From Saccharomycopsis crataegensis (lineage: Eukaryota; Ascomycota; Saccharomycetes; Ascoideales; Saccharomycopsidaceae): DNA of 64,000 nucleotides. Under the pieces are notes generated by a model. That model saw only the letters and a list, made by a program, of their open reading frames with translations. It searched no databases and was not told where the DNA came from. The DNA is taken from positions 1,178,001 through 1,242,000 of the forward strand of contig NW_027043838.1 of assembly GCF_037102585.1 (NCBI RefSeq), in the 5' to 3' direction. The translations under genes were made by a program, and so were the position numbers. Positions 30,291-41,247 of this stretch are shown here, piece by piece (position 1 is the stretch's first letter; each line of letters begins with the position of its first letter).

Positions 30291-33151
30291 TTCGTGACTT
30301 CTGTTTGATTAGTTTTTGTTACAGTTATGGTGTAATCGATTAGTGAAGTGAGATAGATCTCAGGTTATGAGGTTGTGTTAGCTCGTTGGGTTTGGAATGA
30401 AATTAATTTATGTTTTTGTTATTGTTGATAATTATGATTTATGTCTTATAAAAATATTGTTGTTGTTCGTTTAGTTGGATAATCTTGTTCCCATGTTATC
30501 TGTTTATTTCGTTCTTTCCCGAAACCTTTTTTTCAACCCTGCCATGTTGGTATCATTTTTTGGTGGTTTATGAAAAGAAAAGGTTTACTTTTGGTTCCAC
30601 TACTTCTTCTGGATTTCTTGGTTGCTAATTTCTAGTTTTATTTTGTTGTTTCTATTTGATTTGTCTATTTGTCTGCTGCTATTACAGTTCTTTCCTGTCA
30701 TGAAGTCAAGATTTAGAACGGTTGTCGAGGTTATTTTCATTACGAATTACTTTATCCATTGGGAAAAAAAAAAAAAAAAAAGGTGAGCTAAGAAGCAGAA
30801 ACGTTGTTATTCTGCGGTTTGCTTCTTTTCTTCTCATTTTCGTTTCGATTCAATGCATTGTGTTAATATTTTATTAATTTTCTTCACTTTTTTTTTATTC
30901 TACAGAAGACCAGTTTTTTTTTTCAAGAGAGCACACCAAACGATTATTCAATGATGGAATAAAATCAGCATCGAAAAGTGAAAGCACTCTTCAGTAAATT
31001 ATTCTTCAGGTTGCTTTCGTTTGTTGATAGTTGAAATTTGTTGCCGGTGTGCCTGCGTTTGTTATTGATTAGATTGTTATTGCTTTATTTTGTTGCTTAT
31101 TCTTCCCAAGATATAGAGATATTGCCACTTTATCAAGCCAATCCTCCTCATGGATCCGCCATCATACACTTTTTTATTAATTGCTTTTTTGTGTTTCAAA
31201 CTTATTCATCCCTAAATAGTTGTTTTTTCTTTTGTTTTTGCTGCTTACACACCCACCGTTGTTACAACCACCTATTTATTCTCAACTAGCCTTCTGTCAT
31301 CTATTGCATCTGGATCCCCTTTTATTTGTGCTGGTTGTTGAATTTTCTATGCTAGTCCCTATCATCCCTATCAAAGCAACCAAAGGCCTGTCTCTTCTTG
31401 ATCGAGATTGTTATTTCATACTCTTTTGGGGGATCATTTCTAGTTGGCTTTGTTGTTCAATTTTCCAGACCATCTGTTGTTACTCTGCTAGCTTTATTTA
31501 TTTTCTGAGACATCAAAACCAATTTTCAGCTAACTTGTTTTTTGCTTTTTGTTTTGTTTGCGTTTTTTTTTTTTGTTACTTTATTAGTATTGTCTTTGTT
31601 ATTATGATTATTATTATTATTATTATTATTATTTTACTTTAACTTTGTCTAACTATTGTCTACTGCTTTTTTATCCATGTTTTTTGTTGCCATTTTCAGT
31701 TTTCAAGTTTTGATATTTATATAACGAACCAAAAATAAAAAAAGATATATTTCTGTTATTATTGTTGTTCTAGTACTTATTTATGGTCTCTCTCTTTTAA
31801 TTTTTTTTTTCGATTTCAGAAATTTTTTTCATGAAAACAGGAAAAATTTAAGATGAAGACTGATTTTCCTAGAATGCAATCCCTGAAGTTGGACATGTAA
31901 TCATATGAAGACTAAGAAGATATAACCACCATCACGTGTATTTTTGAGAACTCTCGATAACCACTGTAAACAGGATTAGTACGTTTCAAGAGTTAATCCT
32001 AACTCTATATTGTTAGAAAAGATATTAATTACCTCCAATCTGGCGCCATTTCTTACAAATTGAGAAGGAAAAAAAAAAAAAGAAAGAAATTACAAATTAT
32101 ATGATTGCTGTGTAGATAACTCTTTTTTACCCCTCTGCATGTGCACACTAAAAAGCAATCAATGAATTGACGACCACAAATATTCATTTTCTGTGGGAAA
32201 TAGTTTCATTTTTCAGACTCCCTAGGAAACAAGTCACATACGGAGATCTCTTTCAGGTAATTTTGTTTTCTGTTGTTCACCAGTCTAGAAGACTCGTTCG
32301 TATAGGGTTTGCAACATGTATCTGAAACACACAGAGATGTGGTCTTATGCTGTCAATTCTGACAACAGAATCGTCAGAAAGTTTAGGTGTGCCAATGTCC
32401 CAAAAGTGTGACGGTAGGAAACTCATTAGTGTGGCCTGGAACCTAAAATCATGATACTGATATATCTTGCTATTCTAATACGGGATATGTATCTCACAAA
32501 ATATTCGAAATCGTATCACGATGGCAAGCTTATCTCATGAAAGAAAAACAAAAAGAAAGAGGTCTCTCTCTGATCTCCTCTTTATCACGGACTGCTTTTA
32601 GATGCGTAGCAATAAAGATAAATAAACAATAAAAAGAAAATAGATAAGACTAGAACAATTGGCATTTGGATTTGTGCTGCTTGCAAGTAGCAGTTCAAAG
32701 ACATGACCAAGTAATGTCCAATAGGGTGATTTTTGATCTACAATACTCCTGCAACACATAATATTGCGTCCAACAAGAAAACTTTTGACAATTTAAATAC
32801 ACTTCATGTTGACACCCTACGTCCTTGTATTGTTTGGACATTTATTGCTGTCGATCAGGGTGATTAGCAATAATAATTATTACTTTTTCTATTCAAAAAG
32901 AAATCAAAGATGCTGAAATCTTTGGTTTCTAAAAACCCAATTAAGAGATGCATGTGTTTCATCGAGATGTCCAGGCCAACAAATGGCGGCCTTCCCTGGC
33001 GTATGGCTAGACTGTGGGGTCTGTCACCCGCTACCCATCTGCGTGCGAATAGACTGTACTTTTGTTTGTTGTGTGTCTTTCTATTATTATTATTCTCATC
33101 ACAGAGGTCTGAACAAAGGATCGTATACAATATTCTTCTGGTTTGAAGCAA
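30291..33151. other. 2.9-kb gene-free region after NAM8
   Basis: From 30291 to about 31830 the plus strand is strikingly T-rich, with frequent TTG/TTT words, an A19 tract (about 30763-30782) and an ATT repeat (31606-31635). Hydrophobic open frames here (31038-31289, 31220-31642) follow from that composition. From about 31850 to 33150 composition is normal; a GC-richer patch at 32965-33045 may be the promoter of the next gene. No RNA gene or repeat was identified. Confidence 0.5.
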
Positions 33152-36100
33152 ATGCATAGAAGCACTTCGCTTGGTGGACCGCTGAACGGTGGCAAAGATC
33201 CCGTGAAGAATGGGAGACCAACCCCCACTTCATTTCTACGAAAACCTTCATCACAGTTGCCCCAATCGCTAAAACCACCAGCAGGAACTAGTGGCAGAAA
33301 TTCTACATTACGATCATCAAGTCTAAGACCAAAAACCTCAGATCCCAACTTCGCAAAAGTGGGAAATCAGGATAATGAAAAACCTCTTAAGCAGCGAACC
33401 CCAATCCGACCAAACTATGCCACTCCCATTGGAAGCGGGCATGAAAGTAGTAGCGGATCCCTAAAGCCATTGAGACCAACACCTAGAAGCTTAAGTCTAG
33501 CGGGAACTGTGACCTCCGATCGACGGCCTGTGAGTGGAAGAAGAAGTATTACTGGTGCTGTAACAAGAAGCATTACCAACGGAATCAATAGACCAGATCA
33601 CAGGGTTAATGATGAACTCAAAAAATCAAAGAGTCCTACAACTGGCAGTGCCAATGCGAAGGCTGTAAGTGGCAAAAACTTATCATCAAGAGATCCAAAT
33701 TCTAGAATAAGCGAGCCGAGAAATGAAATTTCAGAACAGAAAATTAATAACGAAAATTCAGCAAAGGAAAATGCGCCTGTTGATGCTTCTAATGAGGAAC
33801 GCGAGAAATTACAACGAATCATTTTAAAGCTCCAGGAGAAAATCCGCTCCATGAGTCAAGAAATTGAATCTTTTAAACAAACAATCTCGATTCTCGAAAC
33901 TGAAAACTCTAAACTTAAAGAAACCGCGGAAGTGAATGAGGAAAATTTTGAAATGTTAACCATCGATAAAGAGGTTTTAGATGAGCAAAATCAATCATTG
34001 ACCGATGGACTTGAAAGGTTGAACGAGAAATATTCCCAATTAAAGAAAGAGTTAGATCTTCTAAAAATACAAGGTGGAATAGCGACAAAAATGGAGAAGA
34101 AGGAAGAAGAAGTTGGGGCTGATGTGCTTGTGGAAAGAAATGAAAAGTTAGAGATTGCATTGATCAAATTGCGTGAAGTTAGTAACTCCAAAGAGTTTGA
34201 ACTCACTTCCCAAATTGAATTGTTAACTAATCAGCTTGAGAGCTCTGAGGATTATAAACAGAAATACGAAACTGTATCACGAGAATTGGAGCGAGCCCAG
34301 TTATTGATTGTCGATTTGAAGTACCAGCTTGATTCTTTACTTGAATCAGCCGATTTGATCGAATCTCTCACCGAAAAAAATGACAACTTGACAGAAGCAA
34401 ACACGAGATTGAAACAAACTGTCGAAGAATTGGAAGATCTTAGAGATTTGGCTAACGATTTGGAGGATGCCCACATTCAGACAGAAAAAGAATTAAAGAA
34501 CGACATTAAGCAACTACAGAAAGTCATCGATGGAGAAAAGATCACTATTGAAAATCTCGAAAAGCAAACGAAATATTATGAGACTTTAATTAGTACCCAG
34601 AGACAAAAACATGAGAATGAATTAATTAAAACAAGAACAGAATTCTCAGATATTTTGCAAAGCAACACAATGGAATCAATTCATGGTGGTGCTGATGTTG
34701 AAATCCTAGAAAATAAGATTAATGAGTTGAATTTGAAGATTAGCAGGCTAAACTCCATAAACTCTCAAAATGAGTTACAAAATAAAATTTTGCACTTAGA
34801 TTACACTAATGAGCATAACCTTCTAGAATTTTATGAAAAAAGTTTTGAAACTGTCGTGGGAGAAAATGATCCTAAAATTAAAAATTATGAGGACCTTGTC
34901 AAATGTATTCAACTTATTCCTTCAATAACTGAAGTTTTAGATATCATAACGAATATGATTTTCTCTAACGATCTGAATTCTACCTGCGAGATGCTATATG
35001 GTGGGAAAGATTTCATGCAACTTGAATCATTTTATCAAATCCTTTTAACAAAGCTCAAATATGTTGAAGACACTGAGGACTATTCTAAGATTTTGAACAG
35101 TTTATCTACAACATACAAATACTTGAAAGATACTTCTAGTAAAATTTCAAATTCAGAACTTTCGGTGGGAAAGTTTTCTGATGCAATATCTTATGTGACC
35201 AACACATTGGCGCTTGCATTCCCAGATTCAAAAGGTAATGATTTTGAAAGCTTTTATAGGGAAATTTTTGATGGATGGTCTAACTTTGAATTCAAGAGTG
35301 TTGATAGATTGAGTTTGCAACTATTGAATATTTTATCCCACGCTAAAGTGTGTGTAAAATATCTTGGGCTTATCAATAGATTTATCGAAAATGATGTGAC
35401 AATTGCTTTAGAAACAGATTCCAAAGATGGTATTGCTAACGTGACACGAGGGTTTAGCGACTTATTGAAAAATTATCTTACTTTACAAATCCTTTGCGAA
35501 AATCAATTGAGTGACTTATCATTCAAGAAATCAAAAAATCAAGAATTAGTCGGTGACATAGAAGAAATATTTTCAGGAAGCATTTTTTTTAAATCAATAG
35601 GGCATTTAACAGAAATAACTTCGGATTTGTTTAAAATTGCCCTCAAAATAGAGTATGAAAACAATTCTTTCACAGCTGAGCTTGAAGGCAAAGACTTTAA
35701 TTCTATCTTGTCCAAGTTTCTTAATGATCCAAGTTTGCTCAAGAATCAACGCTCTAAAATCCAATCGGTTATTGAATGCTTGTCAAACTTTCCAAAATTT
35801 GCTACCAAAACTATTGATCAGAAACCTTTTTATGAGAGATATTTTGAACAGCATTTATTATCTAATGATAGCAGCCGTAATGTTAAGGAAGTTGAAACTT
35901 TGAATTCTCAAATCTCAGAATTAGCCAATTCTTTCAATGAAAAGGATCAACTCATTTCACAACTTACTTTGAAAATCAACGTTTTGAAGAATAAATTGGG
36001 TATTGAGGCTGATAAGGATTCTAAAATTAAGGCGTTGGAACAATCCATGGATCAGGCCGTCAAAGACCTTTCCAAACAGAAAAAAACAATCGAATCACTA

Positions 36101-36574
36101 CTGGTGACGAATAGACGACAAGCATTAGAGTTACGGAGAAAATTGAAGAACAAAAACTTAATCGGCGATTTTACCTCAATCTTTGAAGAGAAGGAATTTG
36201 TTGGCAAACTAACTTTGATGTCCGAGATCCAAGTTATGAAAGATGTGGTTGGTTATTTGACAGTGCAACTTCGCGAGCAAAAACTGAAATTGACCAGCTC
36301 AATATTCGGATTACCTACGAGTTTTGATTGGTTAACCACTAACAAATCGTCTGCATCACTGGATCTTTTATCAAATCACAGCAAACTACGTCAAGTCACT
36401 CAGAGAAAGTTGTTTGATCTTGCTAGTAGAACAAAAGTATTATCTGTCAAACAACCAAATGATAAAGAATTGTTACTGTGGAGACCAAAGGCATCACTAC
36501 AAAGTTACTATGTTGCCACGATAGATAAGCAATTTTGTGAATACAGAAATGATAAGGCTAGAGTTTTACATTAA
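33152..36574 (+). CDS. Large coiled-coil protein, candidate dynactin p150-like subunit without CAP-Gly
   Basis: 1140 aa. Residues 1-210 are basic, Ser/Pro/Arg-rich and disordered (RPTPTSFLRKPSS, RTPIRPNYATP), of microtubule-binding character. Residues ~215-530 are coiled coil. Residues ~560-870 are a globular helical region whose pattern resembles the conserved central domain of dynactin p150Glued/Nip100 (LIPSITEVLDIITNMIF, YVTNTLALAFPDS). A second coiled coil (about 915-985) and a folded tail (IFGLPTSFDWL...LLLWRPKASL) follow. No CAP-Gly motif (GKNDG) is present in the protein or in any frame I could see upstream. The open frame extends three codons 5' without ATG. Alternatives are a spindle-pole or cortical coiled-coil protein. 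Confidence 0.5.
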   Translation: MHRSTSLGGPLNGGKDPVKNGRPTPTSFLRKPSSQLPQSLKPPAGTSGRNSTLRSSSLRPKTSDPNFAKVGNQDNEKPLKQRTPIRPNYATPIGSGHESSSGSLKPLRPTPRSLSLAGTVTSDRRPVSGRRSITGAVTRSITNGINRPDHRVNDELKKSKSPTTGSANAKAVSGKNLSSRDPNSRISEPRNEISEQKINNENSAKENAPVDASNEEREKLQRIILKLQEKIRSMSQEIESFKQTISILETENSKLKETAEVNEENFEMLTIDKEVLDEQNQSLTDGLERLNEKYSQLKKELDLLKIQGGIATKMEKKEEEVGADVLVERNEKLEIALIKLREVSNSKEFELTSQIELLTNQLESSEDYKQKYETVSRELERAQLLIVDLKYQLDSLLESADLIESLTEKNDNLTEANTRLKQTVEELEDLRDLANDLEDAHIQTEKELKNDIKQLQKVIDGEKITIENLEKQTKYYETLISTQRQKHENELIKTRTEFSDILQSNTMESIHGGADVEILENKINELNLKISRLNSINSQNELQNKILHLDYTNEHNLLEFYEKSFETVVGENDPKIKNYEDLVKCIQLIPSITEVLDIITNMIFSNDLNSTCEMLYGGKDFMQLESFYQILLTKLKYVEDTEDYSKILNSLSTTYKYLKDTSSKISNSELSVGKFSDAISYVTNTLALAFPDSKGNDFESFYREIFDGWSNFEFKSVDRLSLQLLNILSHAKVCVKYLGLINRFIENDVTIALETDSKDGIANVTRGFSDLLKNYLTLQILCENQLSDLSFKKSKNQELVGDIEEIFSGSIFFKSIGHLTEITSDLFKIALKIEYENNSFTAELEGKDFNSILSKFLNDPSLLKNQRSKIQSVIECLSNFPKFATKTIDQKPFYERYFEQHLLSNDSSRNVKEVETLNSQISELANSFNEKDQLISQLTLKINVLKNKLGIEADKDSKIKALEQSMDQAVKDLSKQKKTIESLLVTNRRQALELRRKLKNKNLIGDFTSIFEEKEFVGKLTLMSEIQVMKDVVGYLTVQLREQKLKLTSSIFGLPTSFDWLTTNKSSASLDLLSNHSKLRQVTQRKLFDLASRTKVLSVKQPNDKELLLWRPKASLQSYYVATIDKQFCEYRNDKARVLH

Positions 36575-36853
36575 AGAATTGGCAATAAACCAGCAGTTAA
36601 TAAAACATATAATTGACAATAAGCTTTGTAACAAAAAAGTTTATGCGTCGATACTCTGAATTTAATAATATAATAATATTAAGTAAGTACAAACAAAGAT
36701 ATGATGAAACCACTACAAACTGAAGTTTGTATAATGTAAAAGTGGAAACGCCCCCAGCAAAAAAATAAAAATAAATACAACAATAAAAATAAAGAAATTG
36801 AACAAAAATATTGAAGAAAAAAAACTAACCCCATCATGAGAATCAAAGAATAA

Positions 36854-38857
36854 TCACTTCTTACTGGATTTCACCGCATCTATTAAATGCTGAACAATTG
36901 GAGGATTGCTCAAAGTTGAAGTATCCCCCAATTGATCTTCCTCACCAGCCAAAATCTTCCGTAAAATACGTCTCATGATCTTCCCACTTCTGGTCTTTGG
37001 CAAATCATCGACAATGAAAATCACCTTTGGAGCAGCAAAAGGGCCAATTTCTTTGCGGACCCCCAATATGATTTGCTTTTTAGCATCTTCCACTTGAGTG
37101 CCCGACAAATTTTTGTTCTTCAATGCGACAAATGAAGCAATGGCCTGGCCAGTCAAATCATGCGAGTATCCAACGACGGCATTTTCAGCAACCAAAGGAT
37201 TTTCAATGATTGCCGCTTCGATTTCCGCGGTAGACAACCTATGACCACTAACATTGACAACGTCATCAACTCTTCCCAAAACCCAATAAAACCCATCCTT
37301 GTCACGCGCCCCGCCATCGCCAGTGAAAAAGTATCCAGGATAAGGCTTAAAGTATGTCTCGTTGAACCGACCAAAGTCTCCCCAGATGGATCTGGTGACG
37401 GATGGCCAGGCTTGTTTGATCGCCAACACCCCTTCGACATTATTTCCTTGCAATTCCTTGCCAGTAGTTGGGTCCAAGATGGCAACGTCAATACCAAAAA
37501 ATGGCAAAGAAGCCGATCCTGGCTTAGTTGGGGTGATTCCTGCCAATGGAGTAATGACAATACTCCCGGTTTCGGTTTGCCAATAGGTATCTTGAATAGT
37601 ACATCTTCCTTGGCCAATCTTTTCATTATACCATTCCCAAATTTCTGGGGCAATAGGCTCACCAACAGACCCCAAGGATCTCAAAGAAGATAAATCATGA
37701 CCCTCGATAAATTTATCCCCGGCTTTTTTCAACAATCTAAGTGCGGTTGGGGCAACGTAGAATTGGGTGACTCTGTGCTGTTCGACAATCTTCCAATATC
37801 TTGAAAAATTTGGGTACGCTGGTGTGCCTTCAAACACCACAGTCGTAGCACCATTCAATAGTGGACCATAAATGACGTAGGTATGACCAGTAATCCAGCC
37901 AATATCACCAGCAGTAAAGAGAATGTCATTTGGATTAACATCAAAAGTGTACTTGGTGGTTAATAATGCGCCCAACAAATAGCCAGCGGTGCAATGTTGG
38001 ATCCCCTTTGGCTTGCCAGTGGAGCCAGAAGTGTATAATAAGAACAATGGGTCTTCAGAGTTGACTGGGGTAGGTGGGAAGTAAGTTTTAAACTTGACAA
38101 TCTCGTCATGGTACCAAAGGTCTCTTCCATTGGCATTGAATGGGACGTGGCGATTGCCAGTTCTTTTGACAACAATAACATTTTTAACTTGTGGGGCTTC
38201 TTTCAAGGCCTCATCGACAATTTTCTTGGTTTCGATGATTTTGCCTCCTCTTTTTGATTCGTCAGCAGTGATGACAATTTTGGAATCAGCGTTATTGATC
38301 CGATCTCTTAAGGCGCCACTAGAAAACCCAGCAAACACCACAGAATGGATCGCCCCAATTCTGGTGATCGCCAAAATGGTGATGACCGCCTCAGGGATCA
38401 TTGGCAAATAAACGGCGACGGTATCACCTTTTCTGACCCCCAAACTCACGAGAACTTGGGCCAATTGAGAAACCTTGGCCAATAGTTCGCTATAAGTGAT
38501 AATACTCCCCTCGTTGGGCTCATCGGCTTCGTAAATGATTGCTGGTTTATCGGGATTGGCAAACGCATGTCTGTCGACACAATTGTAACATGCATTGAGT
38601 TGACCGTTGAGAAACCAGGAGGCGTTAAACCCGGTCTTTGGGTACTTTACCAAATCAAAGTCTCTGGACCAGGACAATTCTTTTCTCGCTTGTTCCCCGA
38701 AAAAGGCTTCTGGATCATTTATTGAGTGTCGGTAAAGCTCTTCGTACTCTTCGAAAGATGCGAGACTTGGCTTGGAAGGGTGGTTTGCTGCCCAATTGGC
38801 TGGAGGAAGCACCTTGTTCTCATGCATGAGATGCTCATTTTCAAGAGATTTTGACAT
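36854..38857 (-). CDS. ACS2: Acetyl-CoA synthetase (AMP-forming)
   Basis: 667 aa. Converts acetate, ATP and CoA to acetyl-CoA for lipid synthesis and histone acetylation. ANL-superfamily motifs are all visible: [14 protein letters not shown] (phosphate loop), the [10 protein letters not shown] adenine-binding motif, [20 protein letters not shown] hinge, and the C-terminal [16 protein letters not shown] with the acetylatable Lys. No mitochondrial presequence or peroxisomal signal is evident, and length matches the cytosolic-nuclear ACS2 type (about 683 aa). The open frame runs 11 codons further upstream but begins with TTG; the ATG at 38857 gives [15 protein letters not shown], a standard start. 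ACS1 versus ACS2 orthology is less sure than the enzyme. Confidence 0.93.
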   Translation of the reverse strand: MSKSLENEHLMHENKVLPPANWAANHPSKPSLASFEEYEELYRHSINDPEAFFGEQARKELSWSRDFDLVKYPKTGFNASWFLNGQLNACYNCVDRHAFANPDKPAIIYEADEPNEGSIITYSELLAKVSQLAQVLVSLGVRKGDTVAVYLPMIPEAVITILAITRIGAIHSVVFAGFSSGALRDRINNADSKIVITADESKRGGKIIETKKIVDEALKEAPQVKNVIVVKRTGNRHVPFNANGRDLWYHDEIVKFKTYFPPTPVNSEDPLFLLYTSGSTGKPKGIQHCTAGYLLGALLTTKYTFDVNPNDILFTAGDIGWITGHTYVIYGPLLNGATTVVFEGTPAYPNFSRYWKIVEQHRVTQFYVAPTALRLLKKAGDKFIEGHDLSSLRSLGSVGEPIAPEIWEWYNEKIGQGRCTIQDTYWQTETGSIVITPLAGITPTKPGSASLPFFGIDVAILDPTTGKELQGNNVEGVLAIKQAWPSVTRSIWGDFGRFNETYFKPYPGYFFTGDGGARDKDGFYWVLGRVDDVVNVSGHRLSTAEIEAAIIENPLVAENAVVGYSHDLTGQAIASFVALKNKNLSGTQVEDAKKQIILGVRKEIGPFAAPKVIFIVDDLPKTRSGKIMRRILRKILAGEEDQLGDTSTLSNPPIVQHLIDAVKSSKK

Positions 38858-39189
38858 TGCTAAACAAACCACTGAATATGATGATAGCAAAAGTTATACG
38901 ATGGTATACTATAAATCACCATTATTGTATAAATCGTGGGATATATATATATATATATATATGAGAGGGGAGGTGCAGGATGGTGGGGGAGAGTGGTGAG
39001 GGACAGAACGTGACTTTTGGCAGTTTTTTGGTTGTTTGTTGGCTTTTTTTGTGTGTGTGTTTCTTTTTGTTGTTTCTCCTCTTCTCCGCTTTTTGATGCT
39101 GCGCCGTTTGAGAAGCACCAATACAATCAATACACAAAGTAATTCTCCAGATATATATATATATATATATTACACAGATAAATACGTAA
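38858..39189. promoter_or_regulatory. ACS2 promoter and SUS1 3' flank
   Basis: 332 bp with two pure TA microsatellites, at about 38940-38962 and 39151-39170, and purine/pyrimidine tracts between them. Several spurious open frames on the minus strand come from these repeats. Confidence 0.6.
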
Positions 39190-39486
39190 TCAGTCGACAA
39201 CTTCAAAGTTGTCCATCAAGAACCGGTACAATTCTCCCACCACCACCTGCTTCACTTTGGCATCCATCTTCTGGTTGTACAATTCGTCGAGATCGAGTTG
39301 TTCCATGATGTTGGTGAAGTTCAAGTTCGCGGTACTGTGGAGCTCCACCGAGATTTTGTCCTTCAACTCCTTGATCCACCCGGTCTCGTACAACTGCTGG
39401 CGCAACTTTACCGCGATCTCGTCGTATTTCCCCAGCTCCACCAACTGCTTGATCACTTCGTTCTTTGCCGCCACAGCATTGGTCAT
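39190..39486 (-). CDS. SUS1: SAGA/TREX-2 subunit Sus1 (ENY2 family), no intron
   Basis: 98 aa. Shared by the SAGA histone H2B deubiquitinase module and the TREX-2 mRNA export complex. The five-helix ENY2 pattern is visible: IKQLVELGKYDEIAVKLRQQ, ETGWIKELKDKI and NFTNIMEQLDLDELY. The length matches S. cerevisiae Sus1 (96 aa). In S. cerevisiae the gene has two introns with regulated splicing; here the whole coding sequence is a single open frame. Start ATG at 39486. Confidence 0.9.
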   Translation of the reverse strand: MTNAVAAKNEVIKQLVELGKYDEIAVKLRQQLYETGWIKELKDKISVELHSTANLNFTNIMEQLDLDELYNQKMDAKVKQVVVGELYRFLMDNFEVVD

Positions 39487-40239
39487 GATTACCGTAAGTC
39501 AATCACAGCTTGCTTGTTTCCTGTGGTCCTTTTATTCTTTCTTTTCTACTTCCCAGCCTTTTTTTTTATTCGTTTTTTTTTTTGGCCACCTGCATCGATT
39601 ATGTAATCTGATTATAAAGTGTTACATAATCTGACATATCAAGGATTACATAATAATATGGGGGATTGTGTCTATTCCCTCCAGCCGGGCAAAAAAAAAA
39701 AAAAAAGAAAAAGGGAAAGGAAGAGAAAAGAAAGAAGAAGAAATCACGACTACGGAGAATCCAGGATAAGATAACCACGGATGACTGGCAACTTGAAGGG
39801 AAATACGTTGCCAAGTCATGGATCAATGGCTAATTCTTTTTGGACTGCTAGCAATAATCAGCGTCCCACCCACCCCGGCATTCGGAGCTAGTCTGGTTTC
39901 TTGCCAAAAGCAAACATTCTTGTAAAAACACTCCATCTTCCTCTTTTTTTTTTTCCGCAAAGTAAATTTCGATGTTAGTGTATATTTTAGGCCTTTCATG
40001 CTACGATTAGGTGGTGTCAAAATGATTAACGATAAGGGATTAATTGAAATCTGCCATGATGAAGTTCCACGTGTGAGTCGCGTGTGACTCAATTCTGTTT
40101 GTGTCTTTTTTTTTTTTTTTTTTTTTTTTGGTGCGATTTTTTTTCCATGGTAATCCTAGAAACGATGGATAATATTAGTATTTTTGCCCCCAGTCAAAAG
40201 ATAGATCTGTTATCACATTGTTCCCTTAAATCAACAGTC
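39487..40239. promoter_or_regulatory. Divergent promoter SUS1 / ARO7
   Basis: Contains an A17 tract (about 39690-39706), a CACGTG E-box (40068-40073), TGAGTCG (40074-40080), a perfect Gcn4-type TGACTCA (40085-40091) and a T24 tract (40106-40129). The E-box and two TGAGTC/TGACTCA elements lie in 24 bp about 150 nt before the conserved ARO7 start. Confidence 0.6.
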
Positions 40240-41022
40240 ATGGATTTCCTCAAACCAGAAACCGTTCTTGATCTTTCAAACATTAGATCCGCCTTGGTGA
40301 GAATGGAAGATACTATTATCTTCAACTTCATTGAACGCTCTCAATTCTTCTCCACCCCATCCATTTATGAACCAAACAGGTACCCAATCCCTAACTTCAA
40401 TGGCTCTTTTGTCGAATACGCTTTGCTTCAAAAAGAGCGCTCGGAGTCACAATTACGCCGGTTCCAAGCCCCAGATGAACATTCTTTTTTCCCAGCCTCT
40501 GAACTTTGTGAACCAATTTTACTGCCTATCAATTACCCAAAGATCCTTGCCAGCTACAATGAGGAAATCAACGTCAATGACGAAATCAAAGAATATTATA
40601 TCAACAACATTGCTCCGGTGATTAGTGTTACTCAGGGAGAACAACAAGAAAACTTGGGAAGTTGTACTTTATGTGATATCGACTGCTTACAAGCTTTGAG
40701 TAGAAGAATCCATTTTGGAAAATTTGTGGCTGAATCAAAATTTATTAATGATCGCGAAGCCTACACAATCATGATCAAGAATAAAGACGCCAAGGGACTT
40801 GAGGCTGCCATCACCAACGCCGCTGTTGAGGAAAAAATCTTGCAAAGGTTGACTGAAAAAGCCGTGGCCTATGGTACTGATCCTTTACTTAGAGTCAGCC
40901 AGAACCAACAGAGTAAAGTGAGGAGTGACGTGTTGGTGAGCATTTACAAAAACTGGGTGATTCCTTTGACAAGGAAAGTAGAAGTTGATTATTTGCTAAG
41001 AAGATTGGAAGATGATTACTGA
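40240..41022 (+). CDS. ARO7: Chorismate mutase
   Basis: 260 aa from the conserved start MDFLKPETVLDL. Converts chorismate to prephenate, the branch to Phe and Tyr. Catalytic residues known from the yeast enzyme are present: Arg16, the SRRIHFGKFVAE block with Arg157 and Lys168, VEEKIL with Glu198, and the Thr/Glu pair in IPLTRKVEVDYLLRR. Allosteric-site residues Arg75-Arg76 (LRRFQAPDE) and the NLGS loop are kept, but the position of Thr226 aligns with Arg. In-frame ATGs at 40147 and 40165 could add 31 or 25 residues; I prefer 40240 because homologues start there. S. cerevisiae Aro7 is 256 aa. Confidence 0.92.
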   Translation: MDFLKPETVLDLSNIRSALVRMEDTIIFNFIERSQFFSTPSIYEPNRYPIPNFNGSFVEYALLQKERSESQLRRFQAPDEHSFFPASELCEPILLPINYPKILASYNEEINVNDEIKEYYINNIAPVISVTQGEQQENLGSCTLCDIDCLQALSRRIHFGKFVAESKFINDREAYTIMIKNKDAKGLEAAITNAAVEEKILQRLTEKAVAYGTDPLLRVSQNQQSKVRSDVLVSIYKNWVIPLTRKVEVDYLLRRLEDDY

Positions 41023-41247
41023 TTATGGTTATCCATTTTCACCCTCCTATATTATATTATAGAAAATTGTTTTATAGCTTTTTTTTTACTAAATCAGATT
41101 TACTACGTCAATAAACTGATAATATTCCATCATCATGATACAAAACCAATATGAACATGCAGGAAGGGAGAAAGGGGGGATTTTTTTGGATTCCCCTCCC
41201 CCTCTCTCTCCCTCTCTCTCTCTAATTCCTATCATATTACAGGCTCA

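Noticed and set aside
31038-31642. Hydrophobic plus-strand frames after NAM8 that look like a membrane protein
   Set aside because: Composition is simply T-rich DNA read as Phe/Leu/Ile; the end is a pure ATT repeat.
33189-33197. Second GGTGGCAAA (PACE) copy
   Set aside because: It lies inside the coding sequence of the coiled-coil protein, so regulatory meaning is unlikely.
38860-39206. Minus-strand frames across the TA repeats near ACS2/SUS1
   Set aside because: Translations are Tyr-Ile repeats from TA microsatellites and have no conserved content.
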